Of a stretch of DNA of 64,000 nucleotides, positions 17,153 to 25,678 are shown piece after piece. Source of the DNA: Clostridiaceae bacterium Marseille-Q4143 (GTDB lineage Bacteria; Bacillota; Clostridia; Lachnospirales; Lachnospiraceae); the NCBI GenBank assembly GCA_018228645.1, contig CP073693.1:1-64000 (forward strand), written 5' to 3'. The translations under genes were made by a program, and so were the position numbers. The stretch's first letter is position 1; each line of letters opens with the position of its first letter. The notes below the pieces were generated by a model that saw only the letters and a program-made list of their open reading frames with translations, had not been told where the DNA came from and ran no database searches.

Positions 17153-18640
17153 CTATTTCGCCGCCAGTGTCATGATGCTTTCCTGGGTAACGGTGTCGTG
17201 ATCCAGACACCCGGTTACACGTCCCTCATTCATGACATAGATACGGTCGCTCATGTTAATGATCTCCGGAAGCTCAGAGGATATCATGATAATCGACATG
17301 CCCTGCTTCACCAGCTCATTCATGATGGCATAGATCTCTGCTTTTGCACCGACGTCAACACCTCGGGTCGGCTCATCCAGAATCAAAATATCCGGCTCGG
17401 TAGCAAGCCAGCGGCCAATTATTACTTTCTGCTGGTTACCACCGGACAGGTTGCCGATGATCTGATCCTGACTCGGAGTCTTTGTCTTCATCATGTCAAT
17501 ATATTTCTGTGTAATTTCTTCTTCTTTCTTACCATCCACATGGAGATGTCTGATAAAGCTTCCAAGCACCTCAATGGTGGAATTGAAGCGGACACTCTGT
17601 ACTTTGTAGAGTCCCTCTTCCTTACGGTTCTCAGGTACCAGCGCAATACCGTATTTCAGTGCATCGATCGGGGATTTGATCTTTACTTTCTGTCCCTTCA
17701 CATAGACGTCTCCGGTTGCATGGGGTGCCAGTCCGAAAATCGCTTTCATGGTCTCGCTTCGTCCGGCACCTACCAGACCTGCAAAGCCAATAATCTCACC
17801 CTTATGTAATTCAAAGCTTGCATCTTTGGCCATCTTACCATCAGAGATATGCTCACATTTTAAGATCACTTCTCCCGGCTCCAGATAGTCACGGGTGTAA
17901 TAATTGGTCAGTTCACGACCAACCATCAGGGCGATCAGGTCGTCCGTTGTTGTCTCTTTTACTACTTTTGTTCCTACGGTCTGGCCATCTCGCATAACCG
18001 TTACACGGTCGCAGATCTCAGCCAGCTCACTCATCTTATGAGAAATGTAAATAATACCTACACCTGCTTTTGTCAGGTTTCTCATGGTATTAAACAGGAA
18101 ACCAACCTCTTTATCGGAAATGGAAGAAGTCGGCTCATCCAAAACCAGAATTTTGGAATTAAAGGAAATTGCTTTTACAATCTCCACCATCTGCTGCTGA
18201 GCAATGGTCAGACGCTCAACCAGCATATTTGCGTCGATATGCATTTCATAGGTATCCAAAAGCTTCTGTGCTTCTTCTACCATCTTTCTGCGGTCTACGT
18301 TCATCTTGGTTCCCGGCTCTCTGCCCAGGAAGATATTCTCCGCAACTGTCATATAGGGAACCAGCACCAGCTCCTGGTGCACAATGGAAATACCAGCATG
18401 GCGGGCTGCCACGACGCCGTCAATATTCACTTTCTGCCCGTCAATGATAATTTCTCCCTCTTCTGCATGGTAGATTCCACCCAGTACCTTAATCAAAGTG
18501 GATTTACCCGCTCCGTTCTCACCAAGGAGAGCGTGTACCTCACCGGCTTTCAGCTGAAGATCTACATTCTGCAGTGCCTTTACACCGGGGAAGGATTTAC
18601 AGATTCCTTTCATCTCAAGTAAGTACTGTTCACTCACCAA
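17153..18640 (-). CDS. Sugar ABC transporter ATP-binding protein with two ABC domains (RbsA/MglA-like)
   Basis: A 495-residue tandem ATPase that powers monosaccharide uptake. The first domain has GENGAGKST (Walker A, about 39-47) and VLDEPTSS; the second has the degenerate Walker A GLVGAGRSE typical of this class, the signature LSGGNQQKV and ILDEPTRGVD. Order and length match RbsA/MglA proteins. It is separated from the receptor gene by a stem-loop (18670-18697). Confidence 0.95.
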   Translation of the reverse strand: MVSEQYLLEMKGICKSFPGVKALQNVDLQLKAGEVHALLGENGAGKSTLIKVLGGIYHAEEGEIIIDGQKVNIDGVVAARHAGISIVHQELVLVPYMTVAENIFLGREPGTKMNVDRRKMVEEAQKLLDTYEMHIDANMLVERLTIAQQQMVEIVKAISFNSKILVLDEPTSSISDKEVGFLFNTMRNLTKAGVGIIYISHKMSELAEICDRVTVMRDGQTVGTKVVKETTTDDLIALMVGRELTNYYTRDYLEPGEVILKCEHISDGKMAKDASFELHKGEIIGFAGLVGAGRSETMKAIFGLAPHATGDVYVKGQKVKIKSPIDALKYGIALVPENRKEEGLYKVQSVRFNSTIEVLGSFIRHLHVDGKKEEEITQKYIDMMKTKTPSQDQIIGNLSGGNQQKVIIGRWLATEPDILILDEPTRGVDVGAKAEIYAIMNELVKQGMSIIMISSELPEIINMSDRIYVMNEGRVTGCLDHDTVTQESIMTLAAK

Positions 18641-18669
18641 TCGCCACCACCTGTCTCATCTCAGAAAGA

Positions 18670-18697
18670 GGCTTTGCTCCGCTCCCGAAGCAAAGCC
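18670..18697 (-). promoter_or_regulatory. Intercistronic stem-loop between receptor and ATPase genes
   Basis: GGCTTTGCT (18670-18678) pairs with AGCAAAGCC (18689-18697) around a 10-base loop, with no T-tract. Such loops after the binding-protein gene usually stabilise its mRNA or reduce read-through, so the receptor is made in excess over the ATPase and permease. Confidence 0.65.
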
Positions 18698-18723
18698 CCC
18701 AGTTATTCTGTTCTGTTAATTAC

Positions 18724-19773
18724 TTACTGCCATCCGTCAGTTCCGTACTGGTCTACATTGTCTGCAGTTACCAGGAAGGTATCGATCGGGATGAAGGACT
18801 CAACTTCTTTGCCATCTAACCATTCATATGCAGTGTTTGCAATGGTCTCACCAATGGTGATCGGGGACTGGGCACCAGTTCCTTCAAGGATGGTATCTTT
18901 CAGAAGAGCTTTTACGTCCGGAGATCCGTCAACACCGTAGATCAGCGGAGTTACACCAGCTGCGTCAGCTGCTGCATAAGCGCCAAGAGCAGTCGGGTCA
19001 TTTCCACCGAAGATAGCAACTACATCCGGATGAGCGGTCAGAAGGTCAGTAGCTTTCTCATTAGCAACCTGCTGGTTACCCTGAGCATCCTGCTGTCCAA
19101 CTACATTAAAGGTAACACCGGACTCTTTGATTGCATCCAGGAATCCGTTGGTTCTGTCTGTTACAGACTGCATGGTCGGGGAATCCAGTACAAGGATATC
19201 TCCTCCGTCCGGAACTTTCTTAGCCAGGTCTTCACCACAAACATAACCTGCATTGTAGTTATCAGATCCTGCATAAGAAGTAAGGTAGCTCATGTCACCA
19301 ACCTGAGTATCGAAACCAAACATCGGGATACCTGCCTCTTTCAGCATATCCAGTCCCGGGATGATACCATCAGCATCAACCGGGTTTACGAACATAACCT
19401 CAACGCCTCTGGAGATCATATCCTCGATCTGGTTAACCTGAGTATTGGAATCGTTTGCCGGGTCCATGGAGATCAGCTGATCACCGTGGCTCTCAACCAC
19501 TTCACGGATTGCACCTTCCAGAGTTACGAAGAACGGGTTGGTTCCGTCCATACAGGTATAACCGAAGATTTTTCCTCCCTCAGATGCTGCTGCATCAGCA
19601 GTATCTGCATCAGCAGTATCTGCTTCTGCGGTATCATCTGCTGCTTCGGTGGTCTCTTCAGCTGCTGCATCAGAAGAAGTATCTGCTGCTGTAGAAGATG
19701 AGCTGCCGCCGCAAGCGGTTAAAGATGCTACCATTGCTGTACACAGAAGTGCACAAAAAACTTTCTTTTTCAT
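18724..19773 (-). CDS. Sugar ABC transporter substrate-binding lipoprotein (RbsB/YtfQ-like)
   Basis: A 349-residue receptor. A signal peptide with lipobox SLTAC (about residues 17-21) is followed by a low-complexity linker rich in A, T, D and E (about 22-68) and a type-4 periplasmic-binding fold. Conserved features include NPVDADGI, GGNDPTALGA and YGVDGSPD. It is the first gene of the importer operon behind a probably activator-dependent promoter (19818-19884). Ribose, galactose, lyxose or mannose-like sugars are all possible ligands. The downstream isomerase suggests an aldopentose or hexose. Confidence 0.93.
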   Translation of the reverse strand: MKKKVFCALLCTAMVASLTACGGSSSSTAADTSSDAAAEETTEAADDTAEADTADADTADAAASEGGKIFGYTCMDGTNPFFVTLEGAIREVVESHGDQLISMDPANDSNTQVNQIEDMISRGVEVMFVNPVDADGIIPGLDMLKEAGIPMFGFDTQVGDMSYLTSYAGSDNYNAGYVCGEDLAKKVPDGGDILVLDSPTMQSVTDRTNGFLDAIKESGVTFNVVGQQDAQGNQQVANEKATDLLTAHPDVVAIFGGNDPTALGAYAAADAAGVTPLIYGVDGSPDVKALLKDTILEGTGAQSPITIGETIANTAYEWLDGKEVESFIPIDTFLVTADNVDQYGTDGWQ

Positions 19774-19817
19774 TTTGGTTTTCCTCCCCTAAAATGATTT
19801 TGTTTTGTGATGTTTGT

Positions 19818-19884
19818 ATCATAAATGATTTCCTGTCTTTGTACACCTGTACAATGTAACAACTTTTTCATGACATTTGTCATA
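19818..19884 (-). promoter_or_regulatory. Importer operon promoter with conserved regulatory sites
   Basis: On the minus strand the -10 is TATGAT (19818-19823). The -35 region is weak and is covered by the perfect palindrome TTGTACA-CC-TGTACAA (19839-19854). Further upstream lies CATGACATTTGTCATA (19869-19884). This 16-base block also occurs unchanged at 22771-22786, at the same 51-base offset from a -10 box. A poor -35 with a conserved upstream site is typical of activator-dependent promoters. Confidence 0.7.
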
Positions 19885-19912
19885 TTCTATATGGCGGTTG
19901 TCACAGTAAAAA

Positions 19913-19951
19913 GGAACCATGTCATGCGGTTTGTCACATGAACACGGTTCC
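19913..19951 (-). terminator. Terminator of the aldolase-isomerase-kinase operon
   Basis: GGAACC (19913-19918) pairs with GGTTCC (19946-19951), with further inner pairing (CATG/CATG). On the minus strand it is followed by T5. It lies 10 bases past the kinase stop. Confidence 0.75.
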
Positions 19952-19961
19952 TGTCGCTTTT

Positions 19962-21083
19962 TTATTCTGCGGTCTTCCATCCTGCCGCGATCTTCTCTTC
20001 CAGTTCCGGAAGGGTATGAAGTCCGCTTAAAGTATCCACAGCCTCCACGCAGGATGCCCCCTGCGCCGCCGCCAGCTGAATGCAGCGTTCTACCGGATAA
20101 CCTTTCAGCATGGAGTAAAGGAAACATCCAATACTGGAATCTCCTGCTCCGGTGCCGGAAAGCACTTTTTCCGGAATGAAGCTCTTCTGAAATCCGGATT
20201 TTTCCGTCCAGTCTTCTACTTTGAGTTCCACCGCTGCCGGAATTTTTCCGATCAGATCTGCTCCGGCGGTCTGATAATACATGCCTCTGGCTCCACATTT
20301 GAGCATGAGTACTTTCACGCCCAGCTCCATGGCCTGTGCAGCCAGCGGACGGATATCTTTTTCAAGATCAATAATCTCTGTTACATCCTCTTCGCCAGCC
20401 CGTTCCATCCATTCATCATAACGCGGGCGATCCAGCATAAAGCACAGTTCTTCAATACTAGGCACAAAAAAATCCACATGAGGCAGTACATTGGAAAGGA
20501 ATTCTCTCCAGTCCACCAGTCCCTCCGGAGATTCCGGATCAACAGCCGCCAGATCCAGTGACATGGCGGCACCCTTTGCGTGTACTTTATTACAGAGTTT
20601 TACCAGCTCTGCTCCGTCATTTTCATACATCTTTCTCATAAGAGGCGGATATCCGAAATGCACCAGTGCCGCTCCGTCAATCAGATCATCGGACAGATCA
20701 TCTGCCACGAAGGTATCATTGGCCCCTGGTCCATGAAGGAAAATCCGGTCAATTCCCGGCGGTGCAATGACAACCGTATAGGAAGTGTCCGCATTTTCAT
20801 CAATGATGAGGTCTTTTTCTGTCCCATGCTGTTTCATCATGGCCAGCATCATCTCGCCCAGGGCATCTTTTCCGATCTTTCCTGCCAGACGGACATTGGC
20901 TCCCATCTTATGAAGGGCAAGGCCTGTATTTGACACGACACCTCCTGTGTAGACAACCGCTTCACCGGTACGGATCAGTTTGCCCGGACACAATACCTGG
21001 GAAATACTTTTCTTTTTACTGCCCTGAAATACCGGTGTAATATCCACACTGATATGTCCGGCCACTACGATTTTCTTTTCCAT
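19962..21083 (-). CDS. PfkB-family sugar kinase
   Basis: A 373-residue ribokinase-type kinase, somewhat longer than typical 300-330-residue members because of an insert around residues 210-230. The N-terminal VVAGHISVDITP, the GGVVSNTGLALHKMG substrate motif and the catalytic anion-hole motif GTGAGDSS (about 318-325, with the base Asp) are intact. The ATG at 21083 follows GGAGG at good spacing; the ATG at 21098 would sit on that ribosome binding site. It is the last gene of the operon and probably phosphorylates the ketose made by the isomerase for cleavage by the aldolase. Confidence 0.88.
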   Translation of the reverse strand: MEKKIVVAGHISVDITPVFQGSKKKSISQVLCPGKLIRTGEAVVYTGGVVSNTGLALHKMGANVRLAGKIGKDALGEMMLAMMKQHGTEKDLIIDENADTSYTVVIAPPGIDRIFLHGPGANDTFVADDLSDDLIDGAALVHFGYPPLMRKMYENDGAELVKLCNKVHAKGAAMSLDLAAVDPESPEGLVDWREFLSNVLPHVDFFVPSIEELCFMLDRPRYDEWMERAGEEDVTEIIDLEKDIRPLAAQAMELGVKVLMLKCGARGMYYQTAGADLIGKIPAAVELKVEDWTEKSGFQKSFIPEKVLSGTGAGDSSIGCFLYSMLKGYPVERCIQLAAAQGASCVEAVDTLSGLHTLPELEEKIAAGWKTAE

Positions 21084-21097
21084 AGAGATATCCTCCA

Positions 21098-21781
21098 TCA
21101 GTCTTTTGCTGCCGGATATTCAGTACATAAATAGCGGTAAGGCGGCTCATCCTCTTCAATCTCCGGGAAACGTCCCATCTGCTCATAGAAGCAGTTATCA
21201 TTCTCATCATCGTTACACATGGAAACCTCCCCTAACAGAACCGGGCCACCCTCTTTCGGCATAACGAAATCATGGTACAGATACTGGGTGATCGTAATGC
21301 TCTCACCCGGAGTCAGTTTGATTCTGGTTCCTGCCGGAACAGTTCTCTTAACACCATCTGTGACAACTGTCACATCTGTATCCAGTTTTTTGTTGCCTTC
21401 TGCTCCGTTAAATACGGTAATATAGAGATCATTTCCACCGCGGTTGATAATATCCTCCATCTTGCTCCAATGATAATGAAGTGGAGAATCCTGTCCCGGA
21501 TAGAGCATCAGCAGTTTTTCTGCATATGGTTTTTTATATTTCGGGTCTTTCAAATTACCATTACGGATGGTGACCAGTGCAAATCCCAGCTCATCGAATC
21601 TGCCAAGGCCATAATCTGTAATATCCCATCCTAATTTATTATCACGGATCTCGTCACACTCATGACCTTTTTCATCCCACTCTTCCGGCGTCCAGCTGCA
21701 AAACGGCGGCAGATGAAATCCATTTTCTTTTGCCAGAGCTTCCATATCCTTAATAACCTGATTGATTCTGGAACGTTTCAT
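21098..21781 (-). CDS. D-lyxose isomerase-like sugar isomerase
   Basis: A 227-residue cupin-fold isomerase matching the D-lyxose ketol-isomerase family (DUF1498 type), which interconverts D-lyxose and D-xylulose and often D-mannose and D-fructose. Recognisable elements are the metal ligands in SPLHYHWSKMEDI (His, His and Glu), the downstream LYHDF histidine, and an N-terminal helical segment ending in CSWTPEEW. The start at 21781 follows a GGGGG-type site. It sits between the aldolase and kinase genes with almost no spacing, so it acts in the same route. Confidence 0.85.
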   Translation of the reverse strand: MKRSRINQVIKDMEALAKENGFHLPPFCSWTPEEWDEKGHECDEIRDNKLGWDITDYGLGRFDELGFALVTIRNGNLKDPKYKKPYAEKLLMLYPGQDSPLHYHWSKMEDIINRGGNDLYITVFNGAEGNKKLDTDVTVVTDGVKRTVPAGTRIKLTPGESITITQYLYHDFVMPKEGGPVLLGEVSMCNDDENDNCFYEQMGRFPEIEEDEPPYRYLCTEYPAAKD

Positions 21782-21806
21782 TGTGATAAATCCCCCTTTT
21801 TCATCC

Positions 21807-22673
21807 TTAGTCCTGACGTGCAAAAGTACGCATTGCTTCTTTTACATTTTCTTTCATGGCTTCTTTTGCCACTGCAGTTACGCTGGTGTAGAATGGCGGA
21901 ACTCCTTCTTTGAGCTCTGCTGCCCACTTCTGTACAGCAATTCCTGCTGCGCGGTCCATATAAGTAAAGTAGTTGATCTTACGAACACCTGCCTTAATGG
22001 CTGCATGGAAATCTTCTTTGCTGACTCCGGAGCCTCCGTGCATAACGACCGGAATGCCGTTGGTCTCTTTGCGGACATTCTCTACGACAGAGAAGTCAAG
22101 GCGCGGTTTCTTCAGATAAATACCATGGGTGGTTCCGAATGAGCATGCCAGTGCGTCAACGCCGGTTCTTGCGACGAAATCTTTTGCCTGTACCGGATCT
22201 GTGTAAATCTTGGTCTCATCATCTTCACCGCTGCCTACACCTTCGCCGGACTCGGTTTTGCCCATGCTTCCAAGCTCAGCCTCGATATCAGCGCCCTGTG
22301 CATGTGCCAGTTCTGCTGCCAGTTTGGTATTTGCCACATTCTCCTCATAAGGAAGAGTGGATCCGTCATACATAACAGAAGTGAATCCCATGCTCAGTGC
22401 AAATTTCACACGGTCAATGCTGTCACCGTGATCCAGATGTACACATACCGGAACTTTTGCTTTCTTTGCAAAATCTACCATCAGCGGTCCCATCAGTGCC
22501 AGCGGATTATGTACCTCATGCACCGGTGCGAACTGAATGATCACCGGCAGATCCATCTCCTCTGCAGCTGCCATAACAGCCTGCAGGCTTTCAAGATTCG
22601 GTGCGTTGAATGCACCGATGGCAATCTCTTTCTCCTCTGCTACTTTCAGAACTTCCTTTAATGTTACCAACAT
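21807..22673 (-). CDS. Class II (zinc) ketose-bisphosphate aldolase
   Basis: A 288-residue class II aldolase of the FbaA/GatY/KbaY group. The zinc and catalytic motifs are VCVHLDHGDS (about 78-87), the EAELGSMG block with its zinc-side glutamate, THGIY, and VVMHGGSGV with GVRKINYFT for phosphate binding. It opens the isomerase-kinase operon behind the promoter at 22720-22786. The phosphorylated ketose may be a 1-phosphate or a 1,6-bisphosphate; the sequence alone does not decide. Confidence 0.92.
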   Translation of the reverse strand: MLVTLKEVLKVAEEKEIAIGAFNAPNLESLQAVMAAAEEMDLPVIIQFAPVHEVHNPLALMGPLMVDFAKKAKVPVCVHLDHGDSIDRVKFALSMGFTSVMYDGSTLPYEENVANTKLAAELAHAQGADIEAELGSMGKTESGEGVGSGEDDETKIYTDPVQAKDFVARTGVDALACSFGTTHGIYLKKPRLDFSVVENVRKETNGIPVVMHGGSGVSKEDFHAAIKAGVRKINYFTYMDRAAGIAVQKWAAELKEGVPPFYTSVTAVAKEAMKENVKEAMRTFARQD

Positions 22674-22719
22674 ATACCTTGTCCTCCTTTTTCCGTAACT
22701 TATGTACAGAACTTTTTAT

Positions 22720-22786
22720 ATTTTAACATGAATGCCTGCCCCGGGCAGGTGTCCAATGTTAATGATCTCGCATGACATTTGTCATA
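22720..22786 (-). promoter_or_regulatory. Aldolase operon promoter sharing sites with the importer promoter
   Basis: The -10 is TAAAAT (22720-22725, minus strand) with no recognisable -35. A palindrome CCTGCCC-C-GGGCAGG lies at about 22736-22750. TGTCCAATGTTA (22750-22761) corresponds to TGTACAATGTAA at 19848-19859. CATGACATTTGTCATA (22771-22786) is identical to 19869-19884, at identical spacing to both the partner block (21 bases) and the -10 (51 bases). Confidence 0.7.
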
Positions 22787-22792
22787 ACCATT

Positions 22793-24001
22793 TTACTCAA
22801 ACAGTTCCCCTTCAAAAATGGCTGTCAGAAGAGAAGCCGCGCTGCCATAGATCGCCGCTTCTGAACCAAAACAGGACTTTACCACCTGAATCTTTCGGTA
22901 GCGCCTGGTCAACAGCCGTTCATTGGCAAGTCGTTCCGCCAGTTTTAAATAAATATCCGGAATCCAGTATCCGTCATATCCAACGATCACCTTTCTCGGA
23001 TTCAGGCCATTGACAAAATTAGTAATTCCACAGGCCAGATATTCCGCCATATCACGAAAAACCTGATCCATCTTTGTTTCCCGGTCTGTAAAAACCGCCC
23101 CTGTACGCTGTCTTTCCAGCGCATGATCCATCTCCTCACAGAACACGCGGAAACTTTTCTTCTCTCCTGCTGCATCTGCAAGCTCTTCTTCCAGCACTTT
23201 TCTGGAAATATAGGTTTCCAGGCATCCTCTGCCGCCGCAGCTGCAGGCTCGTCCTTTCCAGTCAATACTCACATGACCGAACTCGCAGGTCATGCCGCTG
23301 GTGTTACTATACAGTTTTCCGTTGACTACAAGCCCGGTACCCACACCATTTGCCAGATTGATATAAATAAAGTCTTCACAGTCACTTCCGCTTCCATAAT
23401 ATTTTTCTGCCATAGCAGCGGCATTGCTCTCACTGTCAAAATAAACCGGGAGATGTGTATGCTCCGCAATCTCTTTTTTCAAATCCAGATCGTGAATTCC
23501 ATGAAAATCCGTAGGCTTTAAAATTCTGCCCCGGATCAGGTCGTCAGGACCGATGGCACCGATTCCAATTCCTAATATCTTTTCCTCCGGGAACACCGCC
23601 AGCATCTCATCAATCTTCCCAAGAAGTTCCTGCACCAGTGTATCTGCATTTTCTTCTGTAATCGGCACACTGATCTTCTTTATAATATGAAGCATCAGGT
23701 CACACAAAATCACGCTGTATTCTTCTCTGTAAACATGAACACCCAGCAATTTGGGTGCTCCTTGCGCAATGGAAAGCTGTACCGGATTCCGTCCCTTGGT
23801 ATCTGTCTGCAATTTTTCCCGTTCTTCCAGAATCCCGCTTTCAATAAATTCACTGACAATATTGGAGACCGTCATCTTGGCAAGTCCTGTCTTCTGTGCC
23901 AGTTCAATGCGGGAACTGCATTCCCCGGTTGCAATTAATTTCAACAGCAGACCACGATTTTTCTGTTTTAAAAGTTTATTATTCACTCCTGTCTTCGTCA
24001 T
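22793..24001 (-). CDS. ROK-family transcriptional regulator
   Basis: A 402-residue XylR/NagC-type protein. A winged helix-turn-helix occupies about residues 8-70 (RIELAQKTGLAKMTVSNIV) and is followed by a ROK sugar-kinase-like domain. Its zinc motif is in the sequence ACSCGGRGCLETY, and EFGHVSIDW supplies the zinc histidine and sugar-side residues. It lies directly upstream of the aldolase operon. The inverted repeat at 24021-24071 around its promoter could be its own operator. Confidence 0.95.
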   Translation of the reverse strand: MTKTGVNNKLLKQKNRGLLLKLIATGECSSRIELAQKTGLAKMTVSNIVSEFIESGILEEREKLQTDTKGRNPVQLSIAQGAPKLLGVHVYREEYSVILCDLMLHIIKKISVPITEENADTLVQELLGKIDEMLAVFPEEKILGIGIGAIGPDDLIRGRILKPTDFHGIHDLDLKKEIAEHTHLPVYFDSESNAAAMAEKYYGSGSDCEDFIYINLANGVGTGLVVNGKLYSNTSGMTCEFGHVSIDWKGRACSCGGRGCLETYISRKVLEEELADAAGEKKSFRVFCEEMDHALERQRTGAVFTDRETKMDQVFRDMAEYLACGITNFVNGLNPRKVIVGYDGYWIPDIYLKLAERLANERLLTRRYRKIQVVKSCFGSEAAIYGSAASLLTAIFEGELFE

Positions 24002-24020
24002 CTGCCTTCACTCCTGTTTA

Positions 24021-24078
24021 TTAGTAAATTGTTTTTACTTTATATTTCATATAATACATTCCTTTTACTAATTGTCAA
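24021..24078 (-). promoter_or_regulatory. Promoter of the ROK gene with flanking inverted repeat
   Basis: TTGACA (24073-24078) and TATTAT (24051-24056) are 16 bases apart on the minus strand. TTAGTAAA (24021-24028) and TTTACTAA (24064-24071) form an inverted repeat on either side of the -10, about 43 bases centre to centre. This resembles the spread half-sites used by some ROK repressors and suggests autoregulation. Confidence 0.55.
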
Positions 24079-24106
24079 TAGTTTTTGATGAAAATATGTA
24101 AAAAAA

Positions 24107-24159
24107 ATTACCAGACGCTGGTTCTCTGTACACAATGCACAAATTCAGCATCTGGTAAT
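24107..24159 (-). terminator. Terminator of gltBD
   Basis: ATTACCAGACGCTG (24107-24120) pairs with CAGCATCTGGTAAT (24146-24159), with one mismatch in 14. On the minus strand it ends in a run of T, 20 bases after the gltD stop. Confidence 0.88.
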
Positions 24160-24178
24160 GATTCACTTTTCACAAAGC

Positions 24179-25663
24179 TTAAAGGTTCGTGTAACCCATA
24201 AGGGATTCATCCACCTCTTTTGCCACATCTCTTCCCTCGCGGATGGCACGTACCACCAGCGACTGGCCGATGTGCATATCACCTGCAGTAAAGACATTCG
24301 GTACGTTGGTGGCATGTTTTCCCGGCTCCGTTGCCACATTGGTACGGCCGTCCACATTGACTCCGAAGGCTTTGGTCACATAATCCTGACTTCCAAGGAA
24401 TCCGGCTGCGATGAGTACCAGTTCTACATCCAGTACAAATTCACTTCCTTCTACCGGAACCATCATCATACGTCCGGTCTTCTCATCCTTCTTGCTTTCC
24501 AGTTTGACAATCTTTGCCTGTTTAACATTGCCGTTCTTGTCCTTGATGAACTCCTGAACCGTGGTCTGATAGATTCGAGGATCATGTCCGAATTTGGCAA
24601 TGGCTTCCTGCTGACCGTAATCCGTCTTACAGATTCTGGGCCAGATCGGCCACGGATTATTTTCCGCTCTCGTATCCGGAAGTTTCGGCATCATTTCCAG
24701 CTGGGTGACAGATTTGCAACCCAGGCGGATGGAAGTACCGACACAGTCATTTCCCGTATCTCCGCCGCCAATAACCAGCACATTCTTGCCCTCTGCCGGA
24801 ATAAATTTCTTATCAGCGAAATTGGAATCCAGGAGGCTCTTCGTGGTAGCCGTCAGGAAATCCACTGCAAAATAGATTCCTTTGGCATCTCTTCCAGGTG
24901 CTTTGATATCACGGGGATTGGCGGCACCACAACAGAGTACGACGCGGTCATATTCTTTTAAAAGCTGCTCCGGCTTTACATCCACCCCTACATTGCAGTT
25001 GGTGATGAAGGTAACGCCTTCTTCCTTCATAATCTTGATCTTACGCTCTACAATGTGCTTTTCCAGCTTCATATTCGGGATTCCGTACATCAGAAGCCCT
25101 CCCACACGGTCACGGCGTTCATAGACAGTTACGGAATGTCCGCGGTGATTTAACTGGTCTGCAGTCGCCAGTCCGGAAGGACCGCTTCCGATGACAGCTA
25201 CTTTCTTACCTGTACGTACTTTCGGAGGTCTTGCATGGGCATAGCCTTTCTTGTATGCATTTTCAATAATGGCAAGCTCATTGCCCTTGCTTCCTACCGG
25301 ATCTCCGTTTAAGTTGCAGGTACATGCTGCCTCACAGAGTCCGGGACATACACGTCCTGTAAACTCCGGGAAGTTGCTGGTCTTGGAGAGGCGGTAATAC
25401 GCCTCCTCCCAGTTTCCCATATAGAGCATGTCGTTCCACTCCGGCACCATGTTCTGCAGCGGGCAGCCGGACATCATACCGCCCAGCATCTGTCCTGCCT
25501 GGCAGAAGGGCACGCCGCATGCCATACATCTGGCTCCCTGTTTCTCCTGTTCCTCTCTGGACAGGGGTGTGTGGAACTCGTTGAAATGTTTAATTCTCTC
25601 CAAAGGCGCTTCTGCCTTTGCATTTTTACGTTCATAATCCAAAAAGCCTGTTGGTTTTCCCAT
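24179..25663 (-). CDS. gltD: Glutamate synthase, small (beta) subunit
   Basis: A 494-residue FAD/NADPH subunit that feeds electrons to GltB. The N-terminal iron-sulfur region shows CMACGVPFC and GCPLQNMVPEWN (about 46-75). The FAD site is VIGSGPSGLATADQL (about 152-166) and the NADPH site is VIGGGDTGNDCVGTSIR (about 292-308). ANVFTAGDM-type sequence (VFTAGDMHIGQSLV) closes the FAD fold. It starts 15 bases after gltB stops and ends at a strong terminator, so the two form one operon. Confidence 0.97.
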   Translation of the reverse strand: MGKPTGFLDYERKNAKAEAPLERIKHFNEFHTPLSREEQEKQGARCMACGVPFCQAGQMLGGMMSGCPLQNMVPEWNDMLYMGNWEEAYYRLSKTSNFPEFTGRVCPGLCEAACTCNLNGDPVGSKGNELAIIENAYKKGYAHARPPKVRTGKKVAVIGSGPSGLATADQLNHRGHSVTVYERRDRVGGLLMYGIPNMKLEKHIVERKIKIMKEEGVTFITNCNVGVDVKPEQLLKEYDRVVLCCGAANPRDIKAPGRDAKGIYFAVDFLTATTKSLLDSNFADKKFIPAEGKNVLVIGGGDTGNDCVGTSIRLGCKSVTQLEMMPKLPDTRAENNPWPIWPRICKTDYGQQEAIAKFGHDPRIYQTTVQEFIKDKNGNVKQAKIVKLESKKDEKTGRMMMVPVEGSEFVLDVELVLIAAGFLGSQDYVTKAFGVNVDGRTNVATEPGKHATNVPNVFTAGDMHIGQSLVVRAIREGRDVAKEVDESLMGYTNL

Positions 25664-25678
25664 TTCCGTTCGTACCTC

